In this document: positions 1-9,131 of the stretch, piece after piece | Layout: each line of letters begins with the position of its first letter | Numbering within the stretch: the first letter of the stretch is position 1 | Source: Xanthobacter autotrophicus | Lineage (GTDB): Bacteria; Pseudomonadota; Alphaproteobacteria; Rhizobiales; Xanthobacteraceae | DNA length: 32,764 nucleotides | Reading direction: 5' to 3' | Assembly (NCBI RefSeq): GCF_029991245.1 | Contig: NZ_JAIVFO010000039.1 | Coordinates: 1 to 32,764, forward strand | Translations under genes and position numbers: made by a program | The notes under the pieces: generated by a model | The model's database searches: none | Told to the model about the DNA's origin: nothing | The model's input: the letters and a program-made list of their open reading frames with translations, nothing else

Positions 1-545
1 GCGTAGGGGTGGGCGGCCTTCTCGGGGGAGCCCAGATATTTCTGCCAGCCGTCCGCCCACTTGCAGCCGCACGTGCCGGCCTCGGCCGCGCGCAGCGAGG
101 CGGTGGCGAGGCTCGGATCGAGCATGGGGGAGATGAGGATCTGCCCGGCGAGGGGGGGCGCTTGCTGGTCACGGGCCATCATGGCGAGGCCGGCGGCCAG
201 GTTGCCACCCGATTCCTCCCCGGCCACGTAAAGCGGGGCATTGCGGCCGGCGAACTCGGCCCGGCGGCTGTAGAGGGTGGCCAGCGCGCCGAAGGCGGCG
301 GTCAGGGCGAAGGGGAAGGGATGCGCGCAGGCCAGCGGATAGTCCACCGATACCACCACGGCGCCGGCATCCGCGAGCAGGGCGGCAATATAGGCGCCGC
401 CCTCCAGCGTGCCGCCGGTGAAAGCACCGCCGTGCAGGTGTAAAATAAGCGGAGCCGCGCCCTTGGCGGGACGGGCACCATACAGGCGGGCCGGCATGGG
501 GCCGGCTTCCGTCTGAAGGTGGGTCTCTCGCCAGTCGGGGGCCAT
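1..545 (-). CDS. alpha/beta hydrolase-like protein (HSL/esterase type), 3' end outside window
   Basis: The first 181 codons are visible and the frame stays open to the window edge, so the C-terminus is missing. The ATG at 545 is preceded by a GAGGACGG ribosome-binding stretch. The protein shows the oxyanion-hole motif HGGAF near residue 39 and a sheet/turn pattern typical of the hormone-sensitive-lipase branch of alpha/beta hydrolases. The nucleophile elbow, normally GDSAGGN, reads GEESGGN. The position of the catalytic serine is Glu, with a Ser one residue later. The protein may therefore be a non-classical or inactive member. It is divergent from the LysR gene at 698 and shares a 152-bp promoter region with it, so LysR control is likely. 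The substrate is unknown. Family assignment is fairly sure; enzyme activity is not. Confidence 0.75.
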   Translation of the reverse strand, partial: MAPDWRETHLQTEAGPMPARLYGARPAKGAAPLILHLHGGAFTGGTLEGGAYIAALLADAGAVVVSVDYPLACAHPFPFALTAAFGALATLYSRRAEFAGRNAPLYVAGEESGGNLAAGLAMMARDQQAPPLAGQILISPMLDPSLATASLRAAEAGTCGCKWADGWQKYLGSPEKAAHPY

Positions 546-638
546 CGCGAACCGTCCTCAATGCCGGCGGCAGAGGCCGCCTTGTGCAGTGCGAGAACGA
601 TATTGATCTATATATCGTCGATAAAGCTGCGAAACATG

Positions 639-670
639 GTATCATTGTTCATAAATGTGAATAATGATAC
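639..670. promoter_or_regulatory. imperfect 32-bp palindrome, candidate LysR operator
   Basis: The arms GTATCATT (639-646) and AATGATAC (663-670) are perfect inverted repeats. Inside them TTCA (648-651) and TGAA (658-661) also pair. The site lies between the divergent hydrolase and LysR genes, where LysR regulators normally bind and autoregulate. A smaller palindrome, TATCG-T-CGATA, sits at 613-623. The region is clearly more AT-rich than its surroundings. Binding by the 698 product is inferred. Confidence 0.6.
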
Positions 671-697
671 GGCATCCTAAGCGCGAGAGGTCGGGAC

Positions 698-1621
698 ATG
701 GACCAGCTTGCTGCGATGCGGGCGTTCGTGCGGGTGGTGGAGACCGGGAATTTCACCCGCGCCGCCGACCTCATGGACATGCCCAAGGCGACGCTGACCA
801 AGCATGTGCAATCGCTGGAGCAGCATTTGCGCACGCGCCTGTTCAACCGCACCACGCGGCGCGTCACCGTGACCCCGGACGGGGCGGCCTATTACGAGCG
901 GGCGCTGCTGATCCTCAACGACCTCGACGAACTCGATGGGACCCTCTCCACGGCCCAGGCCCTGCCGCAGGGGCGGCTGCGCATCGACCTGTCACCTTCC
1001 CTTGCCACCCGCCTGCTGATCCCGGCGCTGCCGGATTTCCTCGCCCGCTTCCCCGATATCGCGCTCGACGTGGGCTGCACCGACCGGCCGGTGGATCTGC
1101 TGGGGGAGAATGTGGATTGCGTGATCCGCGTGGGCGAGATCCACGACCCCAATCTGGTGGCCCGCCGCATCGGCGAACTGAGCTTCGAGGCGGTGGCGGC
1201 CCCCGCCTACATCGCCCGTTATGGTACGCCCTCACATCCGCAGGATTTCGAGGCCGGCGGCCACGCGGTGGTCCGCTATTTCAGCGCGCTGACGGGGCGC
1301 TACCACCCGTTCGAGTTCGTCCGCGGCTCCGAGGTGGTGGAGGTGACGGGCCACTACCGCATGGCCTGCAACGACGGCAACGCCTATATCGCCGCCGGCC
1401 TTGCCGGGCTCGGCGTGATCCAGGCGCCGGTGTTCCAGGTGGACGAGCACCTTGCATCCGGCGCGCTGGTGCGCGTGCTCACCGACTGGACCGCGGGCGC
1501 CATGCCCATCCATGTGGTCTACCCGCCGAGCCGCCACCTCTCCAACCGTTTGCGTGTGTTCGTGGATTGGGTGGCGGAGCTGTTCGCCCGCTCCGATCTT
1601 GCCCGCCGGGCGGCGGCCTGA
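698..1621 (+). CDS. LysR-family transcriptional regulator
   Basis: The 307-residue length is normal for the family. The N-terminal winged HTH spans about residues 1-60, with the pattern AMRAFVRVVETGNFTRAAD followed by a recognition-helix region KATLTKHVQSLEQHL and the wing LFNRTTRRVTVTPDG. Residues from about 90 form the periplasmic-binding-protein-like effector domain (RLRIDLSPSLA... and a conserved GLGVIQAP near residue 240). The start has a GAGAGG-type ribosome-binding site. It is transcribed away from the hydrolase gene, the usual arrangement of a LysR regulator and its target, and an operator-like palindrome lies at 639-670. The effector cannot be read from sequence. It belongs to the large CrgA/DmlR-like group judging by the domain style. 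Confidence 0.93.
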   Translation: MDQLAAMRAFVRVVETGNFTRAADLMDMPKATLTKHVQSLEQHLRTRLFNRTTRRVTVTPDGAAYYERALLILNDLDELDGTLSTAQALPQGRLRIDLSPSLATRLLIPALPDFLARFPDIALDVGCTDRPVDLLGENVDCVIRVGEIHDPNLVARRIGELSFEAVAAPAYIARYGTPSHPQDFEAGGHAVVRYFSALTGRYHPFEFVRGSEVVEVTGHYRMACNDGNAYIAAGLAGLGVIQAPVFQVDEHLASGALVRVLTDWTAGAMPIHVVYPPSRHLSNRLRVFVDWVAELFARSDLARRAAA

Positions 1622-1655
1622 TCCGCGTCGGGCCGAAGGTGGAGCGGCGCGGCGC

Positions 1656-2345
1656 TCAATCGCCCGAATAGCGCTCCTCGGCCCAGGGGTCACCGCGCAT
1701 GTGGTAGCCCCGCGCCTCCCAGAAGCCGGCGGTATCGCGGGCGATGAACTCGATGCCCTTCAGCCACTTGGCGCTCTTCCAGAAATACAGGTGCGGCACC
1801 ACCAGCCGCACCGGCCCGCCATGCTCGCGGGTGAGCGGCGCCCCCTCCCAGGAATGGGCGATCACCGCATCCTCGGCGGCGAAATCCTCCAGCAGCAGGT
1901 TGGTGGTGTAGCCGTCGTAGGAATGCAGCATCACCGCCGCCGCGTGGGGCGCGGGCCTCACCCGCTCCAGCAACTCGCGGGTGGAGACGCCCTCGAAGGC
2001 GTTGTCGTAGCGCGACCAGGTGGTGACGCAGTGGATGTCGCTGACAGTGCGGGTCTGCGGCAGGGCGCGGAAGCCGTCCCAGTCCAGCGACAGGGCGGTC
2101 TCCACCGCGCCGGTCACGTCGAGGCGGAAGGCCTCCCGTGTCACCACCGGCGTCACGCCGAGGTCGAGCACCGGCCAGTCCTTCACCAGGTGCTGGCCGG
2201 CGGGCAGGCGCTCGGTCTCCGGGCGGGTGACGCGGCCGGTCAGGAAGCGCCCTTCCTGCGCCCAGCGCTGCTTGGTGGTGGTGAGCTTGGTGTCGGGCGG
2301 CGGCGACGGATCTGCGCCGATGTCATTTCGGAGGTCTTCGCTCAT
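1656..2345 (-). CDS. sulfite oxidase-like molybdopterin oxidoreductase
   Basis: The 229-residue protein is a single oxidoreductase molybdopterin-binding domain of the SUOX/YedY fold. The molybdenum-ligating cysteine is in DIHCVTTWSRYDN, matching the family C-x-T-x-W pattern. The motif LTREHGGPVRLVVPHLYFWKSAKW is also typical. No Tat or Sec signal peptide is visible with the start at 2345 (MSEDLRND), so it looks cytosolic, unlike YedY/MsrP. The frame continues upstream to 2504, but that extension looks non-coding. The small single-domain members have no firmly established substrate. It points away from murB, leaving about 140 bp between them. Confidence 0.88.
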   Translation of the reverse strand: MSEDLRNDIGADPSPPPDTKLTTTKQRWAQEGRFLTGRVTRPETERLPAGQHLVKDWPVLDLGVTPVVTREAFRLDVTGAVETALSLDWDGFRALPQTRTVSDIHCVTTWSRYDNAFEGVSTRELLERVRPAPHAAAVMLHSYDGYTTNLLLEDFAAEDAVIAHSWEGAPLTREHGGPVRLVVPHLYFWKSAKWLKGIEFIARDTAGFWEARGYHMRGDPWAEERYSGD

Positions 2346-2485
2346 GGGGGCAGCTCCAGGCGAAAGGGGGGAGGGCGAATGGTCCGCCATGATGCCACGG
2401 CATGGCGGCCCGGCAAAAGCCGGCGATGCTTGCCCTCGCGACCCTGTTGTGGGAGAGCGACCCACAGGATGGACGGACGGGCAGG

Positions 2486-3439
2486 ATGAGCGTGGCAGAG
2501 ACACTCCCGGCAGGACAGGGCTTCGAGGATCTGGTTCCCGGCCTCATGACGCGTCTTCCGGGCCTGCGCGGCTCCCTGAAGGCCAACGCGCCGCTCGCCG
2601 AATTCACCTGGTTCCGGGCCGGGGGGCCGGCCCAGCTGCTGTTCGTGCCGGCGGACGAGGACGATCTCGCGAGCTTCCTCGCCGGCCTGCCGGTTAAGGT
2701 GCCGGTCACCGTCATCGGCCTCGGCTCCAACCTCATCGTGCGCGACGGCGGCGTGCCGGGGGTGGTGATCCGCCTTGCCCGCGGCTTCACGGATATCGCG
2801 ATGGAGGGCAACCGCATCATCGCCGGCGCCGGCGTTCCGGACGTGAAGGTGGCGCGGGCGGCGGCCGATGCGGGCCTTGCCGGCTTCTCCTTCCTGCGCG
2901 GCATTCCCGGCGCCGTGGGCGGTGCCCTGCGCATGAACGGCGGCGCCTATGGCGGCGAGACCAAGGACGTGCTGGTGCGTGCGGACGCCATCACCCGCGC
3001 CGGCGAGAAGGTGAGCTTCACCAACGCGGAAATGGGCTTCACCTACCGCCATTGCGCCGTGCCGGCGGACGTGGTCTTCACCCGCGCCGTGTTCGAGGGC
3101 CGCCCCGGCGATCCGGCGGTGATCGCCGCCGAGATGGCGAAGATCACCGAAAGCCGGGAAGCGACCCAGCCCATCAAGAGCCGCACCGGTGGGTCCACCT
3201 TCAAGAACCCGCCGGGCACCAGTGCCTGGAAGCTGGTGGACGCCGCCGGCTGCCGCGGTCTCACCATCGGCCGGGCGCAGGTATCCGAGCTGCACACCAA
3301 CTTCCTCATCAATCTGGGCGGCGCCACCGCTGCCGAGATCGAGGGGCTGGGCGAGGAAGTGCGGCGCCGGGTGAAGGCCCATTCCGGCATCGAGCTGGAA
3401 TGGGAAATCAAGCGCATCGGCCTGCCGGCCGCATCCTGA
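2486..3439 (+). CDS. murB: UDP-N-acetylenolpyruvoylglucosamine reductase MurB
   Basis: MurB reduces UDP-GlcNAc-enolpyruvate to UDP-MurNAc with FAD and NADPH in cytoplasmic peptidoglycan synthesis. The 317-residue product has the FAD-binding motif [14 protein letters not shown] (about residues 77-90) and the core [23 protein letters not shown]. It also has the catalytic-serine region [11 protein letters not shown] and the C-terminal Glu region [13 protein letters not shown]. Features fit type I/IIa bacterial MurB. I chose the ATG at 2486; the same frame is open back to 2402 but that part has no family similarity, and a nearby GTG or ATG is possible. It opens the dcw block here. murC, normally just upstream, is not in this stretch; the sulfite oxidase-like gene lies there instead. 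Confidence 0.95.
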   Translation: MSVAETLPAGQGFEDLVPGLMTRLPGLRGSLKANAPLAEFTWFRAGGPAQLLFVPADEDDLASFLAGLPVKVPVTVIGLGSNLIVRDGGVPGVVIRLARGFTDIAMEGNRIIAGAGVPDVKVARAAADAGLAGFSFLRGIPGAVGGALRMNGGAYGGETKDVLVRADAITRAGEKVSFTNAEMGFTYRHCAVPADVVFTRAVFEGRPGDPAVIAAEMAKITESREATQPIKSRTGGSTFKNPPGTSAWKLVDAAGCRGLTIGRAQVSELHTNFLINLGGATAAEIEGLGEEVRRRVKAHSGIELEWEIKRIGLPAAS

Positions 3440-3549
3440 GCGGGCCATTAGCAAAGGCGCAAGGCAACCGCGCCATTTTGGGGCGCCGGCCCCACGGCAG
3501 CTCAAGGCGCGTTCATCCGGGCGCCGGCGATCAGATCGGGAACAAGGTC

Positions 3550-4470
3550 ATGGCGAAACACGTGGCGGTGCTCATGGGCGGCTGGTCCTCCGAGCGCGAA
3601 GTCTCCCTGCGCTCCGGCGCCGCCTGCGCCGCCGCGCTGGAGGCGGCGGGCTACCACGTCACCCGCGTGGACGTGGGCCGCGACGTGGCCGAGGTGCTGA
3701 CCAATCTTGCGCCCGACGTGGCGTTCAACGTGCTGCACGGCCAGCCGGGCGAGGACGGCACCATCCAGGGCATCCTGGAAATCCTGCGCATCCCCTATTC
3801 CCATTCCGGCGTGCTGGCCTCGGCCCTCGCCATGGACAAGGCGCAGGCGCGAATCATGCTGGCCGCCGCCGGCGTCCCGGTGGCGAAGGGCGGCCTCGTC
3901 TCCCGCGCCGAGGCGGCGAAGGCGCACATCATGCCCACCCCCTACGTGCTGAAACCCAATGCGGGGGGGTCCAGCGTCGGCGTGTTCATCGTGCGCGAGG
4001 ACCAGGCCCATCCGCCGCAGGAATTGACCCGGGAGGACTGGTCGCACGGAGAAAATCTCCTGGCCGAAGAATTTATTCCCGGCCTTGAACTGACCTGCGC
4101 GGTGATGGGCGACAAGGTGCTGGACGTGATCGAGATCGAGTCCACACAGAAGTTTTACGATTACGAAAGCAAATATGCACCGGGCGGCTCGCAGCACATT
4201 CTTCCGGCCCGGATTTTACCCGAAATTTACCAACGGGTGCAGATGTTAAGCCTCACGGCGCACCGAGCTCTCGGATGCCGGGGGGTGTCGCGGAGCGACT
4301 TTCGATTCGACCCTTCGAGACAGGATGGCTCCGGCCTGATCTGCCTCGAGGTGAACACCCAGCCCGGGATGACGCAGACGTCTCTGGTGCCGGAACTGGC
4401 CGCCCACGCGGGCATCTCATTCGGTGAGCTTGTGACATGGATGGTGGAGGACGCTTCGCTGGAGCGCTAA
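3550..4470 (+). CDS. ddl: D-alanine--D-alanine ligase
   Basis: Ddl joins two D-alanines with ATP to make the terminal dipeptide of the peptidoglycan stem. The 306-residue protein begins MAKHVAVLMGGWSSEREVSL, the characteristic N-terminal motif of DdlB-type enzymes (Gly-rich loop and catalytic Glu/Ser). It continues with the ATP-grasp fold: HGQPGEDGTIQGILE, the MDKAQARIM region, KPNAGGSSVGV and the metal-binding end LEVNTQPGMTQTSL. It lies 110 bp after murB, and its 3' end overlaps ftsQ by 34 bp. It is essential and cytosolic. Confidence 0.96.
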   Translation: MAKHVAVLMGGWSSEREVSLRSGAACAAALEAAGYHVTRVDVGRDVAEVLTNLAPDVAFNVLHGQPGEDGTIQGILEILRIPYSHSGVLASALAMDKAQARIMLAAAGVPVAKGGLVSRAEAAKAHIMPTPYVLKPNAGGSSVGVFIVREDQAHPPQELTREDWSHGENLLAEEFIPGLELTCAVMGDKVLDVIEIESTQKFYDYESKYAPGGSQHILPARILPEIYQRVQMLSLTAHRALGCRGVSRSDFRFDPSRQDGSGLICLEVNTQPGMTQTSLVPELAAHAGISFGELVTWMVEDASLER

Positions 4471-5426
4471 GACCCCGCCCCGAGGCGGGGAGACGACCGC
4501 CGCAGCGTCCCGCTCCCGTGCCGCCTCCGGGCCGGCACAAGCGTCTCGCCATCGATCCACGCCCCACGAGCCGCATGGCGCTTCTGTTGCGCCGCCTGAC
4601 GGTGCGTCTCGCCGGCTCGCGGCTGGGCCGGCGCAGCGCCAGCCTCCTGACCATCGCCGTGGTGGGCGGCTTCACCGCCTACGGCGTCATGCTCGGCGGC
4701 CATGCGGAGACGGCCAAGGGCATTGTGGTCGATGTGGCGGATGCGGCCGGCAACGTGGCCGGCTTCAAGGTCAAGGAAGTCAACATTTCCGGCCATAACC
4801 ACGTGACCCCGGCGGAAATCCTGGAGACGGCGGGCATCAAGTCCTCCACCTCCATCCTGTTCCTCAATGCCGACGAGATGCGCGCCCGCCTTGAGGCGCT
4901 GCCGTGGATCGCGTCGGCCAGCGTGCGCAAGTTCTATCCCGACCGCATCGACATCGCGGTGGCCGAGCGGCAGGCGTTCGCCCTGTGGCAGGTCAACGGC
5001 GAGCTGAAGGTCATCGCCCGCGACGGCATCCCCATCGCGCCCTATTCGGACGATCCGCGCTACGTGCAACTGCCCATCGTGGTGGGCGAGGGCGCGCAGA
5101 AGAAGGTGGGCGAGGTGGTGGATGCGCTGGCCCGGGTCCCGGCCCTGCGCGACCAGGTGCGCGCCGCCATCCGCGTCGCCGAGCGTCGGTGGACGCTGAA
5201 GATCCGCAACGGCATCGACGTGCGACTGCCGGAAGAGGGCCTGGAGGAGGCACTGGTCGCGCTCATGGATCTCGACCGCGAGAAAAAATTGCTCAGCCGC
5301 GACATTTCCATCGTGGACCTGCGCCTGCCGGACCGCGTCGTGGTCCGGCTTTCGGATGCCGCTGCCGACGCCCGTGCGCAGATGCTCAAGGCGCGGGCCA
5401 AGGCTAAAAAGGGAGGCCCAGCATGA
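4437..5426 (+). CDS. ftsQ: cell division protein FtsQ
   Basis: FtsQ is a single-pass inner-membrane protein that links early and late divisome components through FtsB/FtsL. The 329-residue frame starts with ATG at 4437 inside the end of ddl. It has a Pro/Arg-rich cytoplasmic tail of about 65 residues, one membrane segment (LLTIAVVGGFTAYGVMLGG) and then the POTRA domain (VKEVNISGHNHVTPAEILETAG). A beta domain with PWIASASVRKFYPDRIDIAVAER follows. An alternative start at MALLLRRL (4575) would shorten the tail. I prefer the upstream start because overlapping ddl/ftsQ starts with a MDGGGR-like beginning are common in related genomes, as far as I recall. The stop overlaps the ftsA start (ATGA), so the genes are translationally coupled. 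Confidence 0.92.
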   Translation: MDGGGRFAGALRPRPEAGRRPPQRPAPVPPPGRHKRLAIDPRPTSRMALLLRRLTVRLAGSRLGRRSASLLTIAVVGGFTAYGVMLGGHAETAKGIVVDVADAAGNVAGFKVKEVNISGHNHVTPAEILETAGIKSSTSILFLNADEMRARLEALPWIASASVRKFYPDRIDIAVAERQAFALWQVNGELKVIARDGIPIAPYSDDPRYVQLPIVVGEGAQKKVGEVVDALARVPALRDQVRAAIRVAERRWTLKIRNGIDVRLPEEGLEEALVALMDLDREKKLLSRDISIVDLRLPDRVVVRLSDAAADARAQMLKARAKAKKGGPA

Positions 5427-6748
5427 GGCACAGGCTCGCCCAGGGCTTCGCGCCGAAGATGCGCCCGATGCCGCCGAAGAAGAGCGGCATCGTCGGCGTG
5501 CTCGACATCGGAACCAGCAAGGTGGTGTGCGCCATCGCACGGCTGAAGCCGCGCGGTGCATCGGATGTGCTCACCCGGCGCACCCACGCCATCGACGTGC
5601 TCGGCATCGGCCACACCCGCGCCCATGGCATCAAGGGCGGCGCCATCGTGGACATGGCCAAGGCGGAACTCGCCATCCGCCAGGCCGTGGACATGGCCGA
5701 GCGCGCCTCGGGGGTGCAGATCGCCTCCGTGGTGGTGGGCGTCTCCGGCGGGCGGCTTGCCTCCCAGCATTATGAAGCCGCCGTGCGCCTCACCGCCCCG
5801 GCGGTGGAGGAGTTCGACATCCGCCGCGTGCTGGAGGCCGCCTCCACCTACGGCGTGGGCGACGGGCAGGCGGTGATGCACGCCCTGCCGGTGGGCTATT
5901 CGCTGGACGGGCGGCGCGGCATCGGCGAGCCGTGCGGCATGCTGGGGCGCCAGCTCGGCGCCGATATGCACGTCATCACCGCCGACCTCACGGCGCTGAA
6001 GAACCTCGTGCTGTGCGTGGAGCGCTGCCATCTCTCCATCGAGGCCATGGTGGCGGCGCCCTATGCGGCGGCGCTGTCCTCGCTGACTGACGACGAGATG
6101 GAGTTGGGCGTCACCCTCATCGACATGGGGGCCGGCACCACCACCTTCGCCATCGTCGCCGGCGGCCACTGCCTCTACGTGGACGGCGTGGCCCTGGGCG
6201 GCCAGCACATCACCAACGATGTCGCCCGTGGCCTGCCGGCGCGCCTTGCCGACGCCGAGCGCATGAAGGCCCTGCACGGCGCCGTGGTGGCGGTCTCCTC
6301 CGACGACCACGACATGCTCACCGTGCCGCCCCTGTCGGGTGATTCGCGCGACCAGCCGCACATGGTGCCGAAATCGCGCCTCGTCACCATCGTCCGCCCC
6401 CGGGCGGAAGAAATTGTCGAACTGGTGCGTGATCGCCTGAAGGCCTCCGGACACGCGGGCGATGCCGGCCGGCGCATCGTGCTCACCGGCGGCGCGGCGC
6501 AGCTCCAGGGCCTGCCGGACCTCGTGGCGCGGCTCATCGGGCCGCAGGTGCGCATCGGCCGCCCGCTTGGCGTTTCCAGGCTTCCGGAAGCGGCGCGCGG
6601 GGCGGCATTCGCGGTGACAGCAGGCCTTCTTGTTTACCCTCAGGTGGCAGGATTGGAACACTTCGAACCCCGCCGGAGGCAGGCGGTGGTGGGCGAAAGC
6701 CCGAATTATTTCGGCCGCGTGGGACGCTGGCTGAAGGACAGCTTTTAG
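5423..6748 (+). CDS. ftsA: cell division protein FtsA
   Basis: FtsA is the actin-like ATPase that tethers FtsZ filaments to the inner membrane and recruits later divisome proteins. The 441-residue product has the phosphate-1 motif VGVLDIGTSKVVCAIARL and the SHS2 (1C) domain region (GHTRAHGIKGGAIVDM). The phosphate-2 motif is TLIDMGAGTTTFAIV, and IVLTGGAAQLQGLPDLV forms the adenosine-binding part. The C-terminal RVGRWLKDSF is an amphipathic helix, expected to be the membrane-targeting sequence. Length is usual for alphaproteobacteria. The ATG overlaps the ftsQ stop by 4 bp, and ftsZ follows after 88 bp. Confidence 0.97.
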   Translation: MRHRLAQGFAPKMRPMPPKKSGIVGVLDIGTSKVVCAIARLKPRGASDVLTRRTHAIDVLGIGHTRAHGIKGGAIVDMAKAELAIRQAVDMAERASGVQIASVVVGVSGGRLASQHYEAAVRLTAPAVEEFDIRRVLEAASTYGVGDGQAVMHALPVGYSLDGRRGIGEPCGMLGRQLGADMHVITADLTALKNLVLCVERCHLSIEAMVAAPYAAALSSLTDDEMELGVTLIDMGAGTTTFAIVAGGHCLYVDGVALGGQHITNDVARGLPARLADAERMKALHGAVVAVSSDDHDMLTVPPLSGDSRDQPHMVPKSRLVTIVRPRAEEIVELVRDRLKASGHAGDAGRRIVLTGGAAQLQGLPDLVARLIGPQVRIGRPLGVSRLPEAARGAAFAVTAGLLVYPQVAGLEHFEPRRRQAVVGESPNYFGRVGRWLKDSF

Positions 6749-6836
6749 ACATGGTTAACGAAGCCTGGGCTAACAAAGTGGTCAGACAGGATTCGTGAGA
6801 GGCGGACAGGCCGATCGGGTTCGACGGAGCAAAAGC

Positions 6837-8621
6837 ATGACGATCAATCTTCAGATGCCCGACATTCGTGAGCTTCGTCCCCGAATCACGGTGTTCGGTG
6901 TGGGCGGTGCTGGTGGCAACGCGGTGAACAACATGATCACCGCGGGCCTCCACGGGGTAGAGTTCGTGGTGGCGAACACCGACGCCCAGGCGCTCTCGCT
7001 CACCAAGGCCGAGCGTGTGGTGCAGATGGGCGTGGCGGTGACCGAGGGTCTCGGCGCCGGCTCGCAGCCGGAAGTGGGCCGCGCCGCGGCCGAGGAAGTC
7101 ATCGACGAGATCCGGGACCACCTGTCCGGCTCGCACATGGTGTTCATCACCGCCGGCATGGGCGGTGGCACCGGCACCGGGGCCGCTCCCGTGGTGGCGC
7201 GGGCCGCCCGTGAGCTCGGCATCCTCACCGTGGGGGTGGTGACCAAGCCCTTCCACTTCGAGGGCGCCCGGCGCATGCGCGTCGCCGAGCACGGCATCAG
7301 CGAGCTGCAGAAGAGCGTCGACACCCTCATCGTCATCCCCAACCAGAACCTGTTCCGGGTGGCGAACGAGAAGACCACCTTCGCCGACGCCTTCGCCATG
7401 GCCGACCAGGTGCTCTATTCGGGCGTCGCCTGCATCACCGACCTGATGGTGAAGGAAGGCCTCATCAACCTCGACTTCGCCGACGTGCGCGCCGTGATGC
7501 GCGACATGGGCAAGGCCATGATGGGCACCGGCGAGGCCTCCGGCGACAAGCGCGCCATCCAGGCCGCCGAGGCCGCCATCGCCAATCCGCTGCTGGACGA
7601 GACCTCCATGCGCGGGGCCGGCGGCCTGCTCATCTCCATCACCGGCGGCAAGGACATGACGCTGTTCGAGGTGGACGAGGCGGCGACCCGCATCCGCGAG
7701 GAAGTGGACCCCGACGCCAACATCATCCTCGGCGCCACCTTCGACGAGGTGCTGGACGGCATCATCCGCGTCTCCGTGGTGGCCACCGGCATCGACCCGG
7801 CGGTCATCCCCGACCAGATCAGCCCCGGCGCCGAGCGCTTCCCCGATCTCGCCGGCCGCAAGATCTCCAACGCCGGCCGCGCCGCCGTCGAGGCGAGCCG
7901 CGAGGCGCAGATCCGCACCGCCGTCGCTTCCATCTCGGCCGAGGATCTCATCGGCATGGAGGATGCCCAGGCCCAGGCCGGGCAGGCCCATGCGGCTTAT
8001 GCCCCGCAGGCCTATGCGCCCGCCGCGCCGGCGCCCCAGCAGGCGGTCGCCATCGACGACGTGACCATCCGCGCCGCGGCGCCCAAGCCCGCCTACTTCG
8101 CCGAGCCGGAGCCGGCCGCTCCGCCGGCCCCCATGGTGGAGGACGAGTTCGCGCCCTACATCCCGCCGCAGGGCCAGCGCCCGCGCAGCCAGCGCATGCC
8201 GCGCGTGGACGAGCTGCCGCTGCCCGGCCAGAACCAGATCCGCGCCCAGCGTGGCGAGCCGCCGGTGGAGCAGGCGCAGCCCGACAAGAAGCGCATGACC
8301 CTCCTGCAGCGCCTTGCCCATGTGGGTCGCCGCGAGGAGGAGCCGGAGCCCCAGCGCCGCGACCAGCCGAGCATGCGCGCCCCCGAGCGCCGTCCCGTCG
8401 AGCCGCGGCAGGAGACCCGCCAAGAGACCCGCCAGGAGACTCGCCCCGAGACCCGTGACGTGCGTCCGACCCTGCCGGGCCGTGCCGGCGAGCCGCCGGT
8501 GTCGGAATTCGCCAAGCGTCCGCCGGCCCGTCCGGCCGCCGAAGTGCCGTCCCGTCCGGGCCCGCACCACGAGGACGACCAGCTGGAGATCCCCGCCTTC
8601 CTGCGTCGCCAGGCCAATTGA
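6837..8621 (+). CDS. ftsZ: cell division protein FtsZ
   Basis: FtsZ is the tubulin-like GTPase forming the Z ring at mid-cell. The protein has 594 residues, long compared with about 380 in Escherichia coli but usual for rhizobial FtsZ1. The GTPase domain carries [13 protein letters not shown] near residues 21-33, the tubulin signature GGGTGTG at 109-115 and the T7 loop region [11 protein letters not shown]. After about residue 320 comes a long disordered linker rich in Ala, Pro, Arg and Glu, with a short tandem of RQET units. The end, [12 protein letters not shown], is the conserved C-terminal peptide that binds FtsA and other partners. Start: ATG after ACGGAGC. A GATTC (GANTC, CcrM-type) site lies 43 bp upstream at 6790-6794; in Caulobacter such sites link ftsZ to CcrM/GcrA control, here only a suggestion. 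Confidence 0.97.
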   Translation: MTINLQMPDIRELRPRITVFGVGGAGGNAVNNMITAGLHGVEFVVANTDAQALSLTKAERVVQMGVAVTEGLGAGSQPEVGRAAAEEVIDEIRDHLSGSHMVFITAGMGGGTGTGAAPVVARAARELGILTVGVVTKPFHFEGARRMRVAEHGISELQKSVDTLIVIPNQNLFRVANEKTTFADAFAMADQVLYSGVACITDLMVKEGLINLDFADVRAVMRDMGKAMMGTGEASGDKRAIQAAEAAIANPLLDETSMRGAGGLLISITGGKDMTLFEVDEAATRIREEVDPDANIILGATFDEVLDGIIRVSVVATGIDPAVIPDQISPGAERFPDLAGRKISNAGRAAVEASREAQIRTAVASISAEDLIGMEDAQAQAGQAHAAYAPQAYAPAAPAPQQAVAIDDVTIRAAAPKPAYFAEPEPAAPPAPMVEDEFAPYIPPQGQRPRSQRMPRVDELPLPGQNQIRAQRGEPPVEQAQPDKKRMTLLQRLAHVGRREEEPEPQRRDQPSMRAPERRPVEPRQETRQETRQETRPETRDVRPTLPGRAGEPPVSEFAKRPPARPAAEVPSRPGPHHEDDQLEIPAFLRRQAN

Positions 8622-9131
8622 GGCGCCGGCGCGGAGCCTGATCAAGGGCGCTCCCGGATGCCTTCGCGTCTCCGGGATCGCGGGTGAAGCGACCGGCCGG
8701 GAGGTGTCCCCCCGTCCTCCGTCCGGCTGCAACCAGAGGCTTTGTTTTCCAACCGGCATCGGTCGCAAGACCGGTGCCGGTTTCGTATGGGCCGGGGCCG
8801 GGAGCGGGCGTGATGCGCGCAGGCCGAACCCGCGAGGGTCTCGCGCCGCCTGTAACAGACGCGGCGGGGCGCTCCGCGGCGGCTGCTCTAACAATTTGAT
8901 AGTTAATGGAAAATTGAAGCGGAAGCTTGGTAACAGTTGGTAGGCAAGCGTGATTTGGCGTGGCCTGTTCCGGCGACTAGGGTGCACCCATTCCAAAGGT
9001 TCCACACGGCTCGCGTTGACAGTTTGTTGGTACAACCGAGGCGAAAGTGGGAACGCAAGGTGAAGGTTTGAGGGACGGGTTGCGGCAGCCTTGAGGCACC
9101 GGACCCCATCTCCGATACGGGACGCATCGAC
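8622..9131. other. ftsZ-lpxC intergenic region (510 bp)
   Basis: I see no convincing gene here. Two hairpins are present: TCCCGGA/TCCGGGA around 8653-8677, and a strong 12-bp near-perfect stem at 8752-8763 / 8770-8781 with loop CGCAAG. The latter is followed only by TTCGTAT, so it is a weak terminator at best. After about 8890 the sequence becomes AT-richer and probably holds the lpxC promoter. TTGACA occurs at 9016-9021, but no good -10 element lies 17 bp downstream. Confidence 0.5.

Noticed and set aside
2342-3505. 387-codon minus-strand frame opposite murB
   Set aside because: Shadow of murB; composition is biased and no motif is present.
5060-6661. 533-codon minus-strand frame opposite ftsQ/ftsA
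   Set aside because: Antisense shadow with His/Gly-rich translation; the plus-strand genes are certain.
6755-6774. TTAAC/CTAAC pair before ftsZ as a CtrA site
   Set aside because: The two half sites are 15-16 bp apart instead of the TTAA-N7-TTAA spacing expected for CtrA.
8395-8460. Tandem CAGGAGACCCGC-like repeats as a CRISPR or satellite array
   Set aside because: They encode RQET units in the FtsZ linker and are in frame; no spacers exist.
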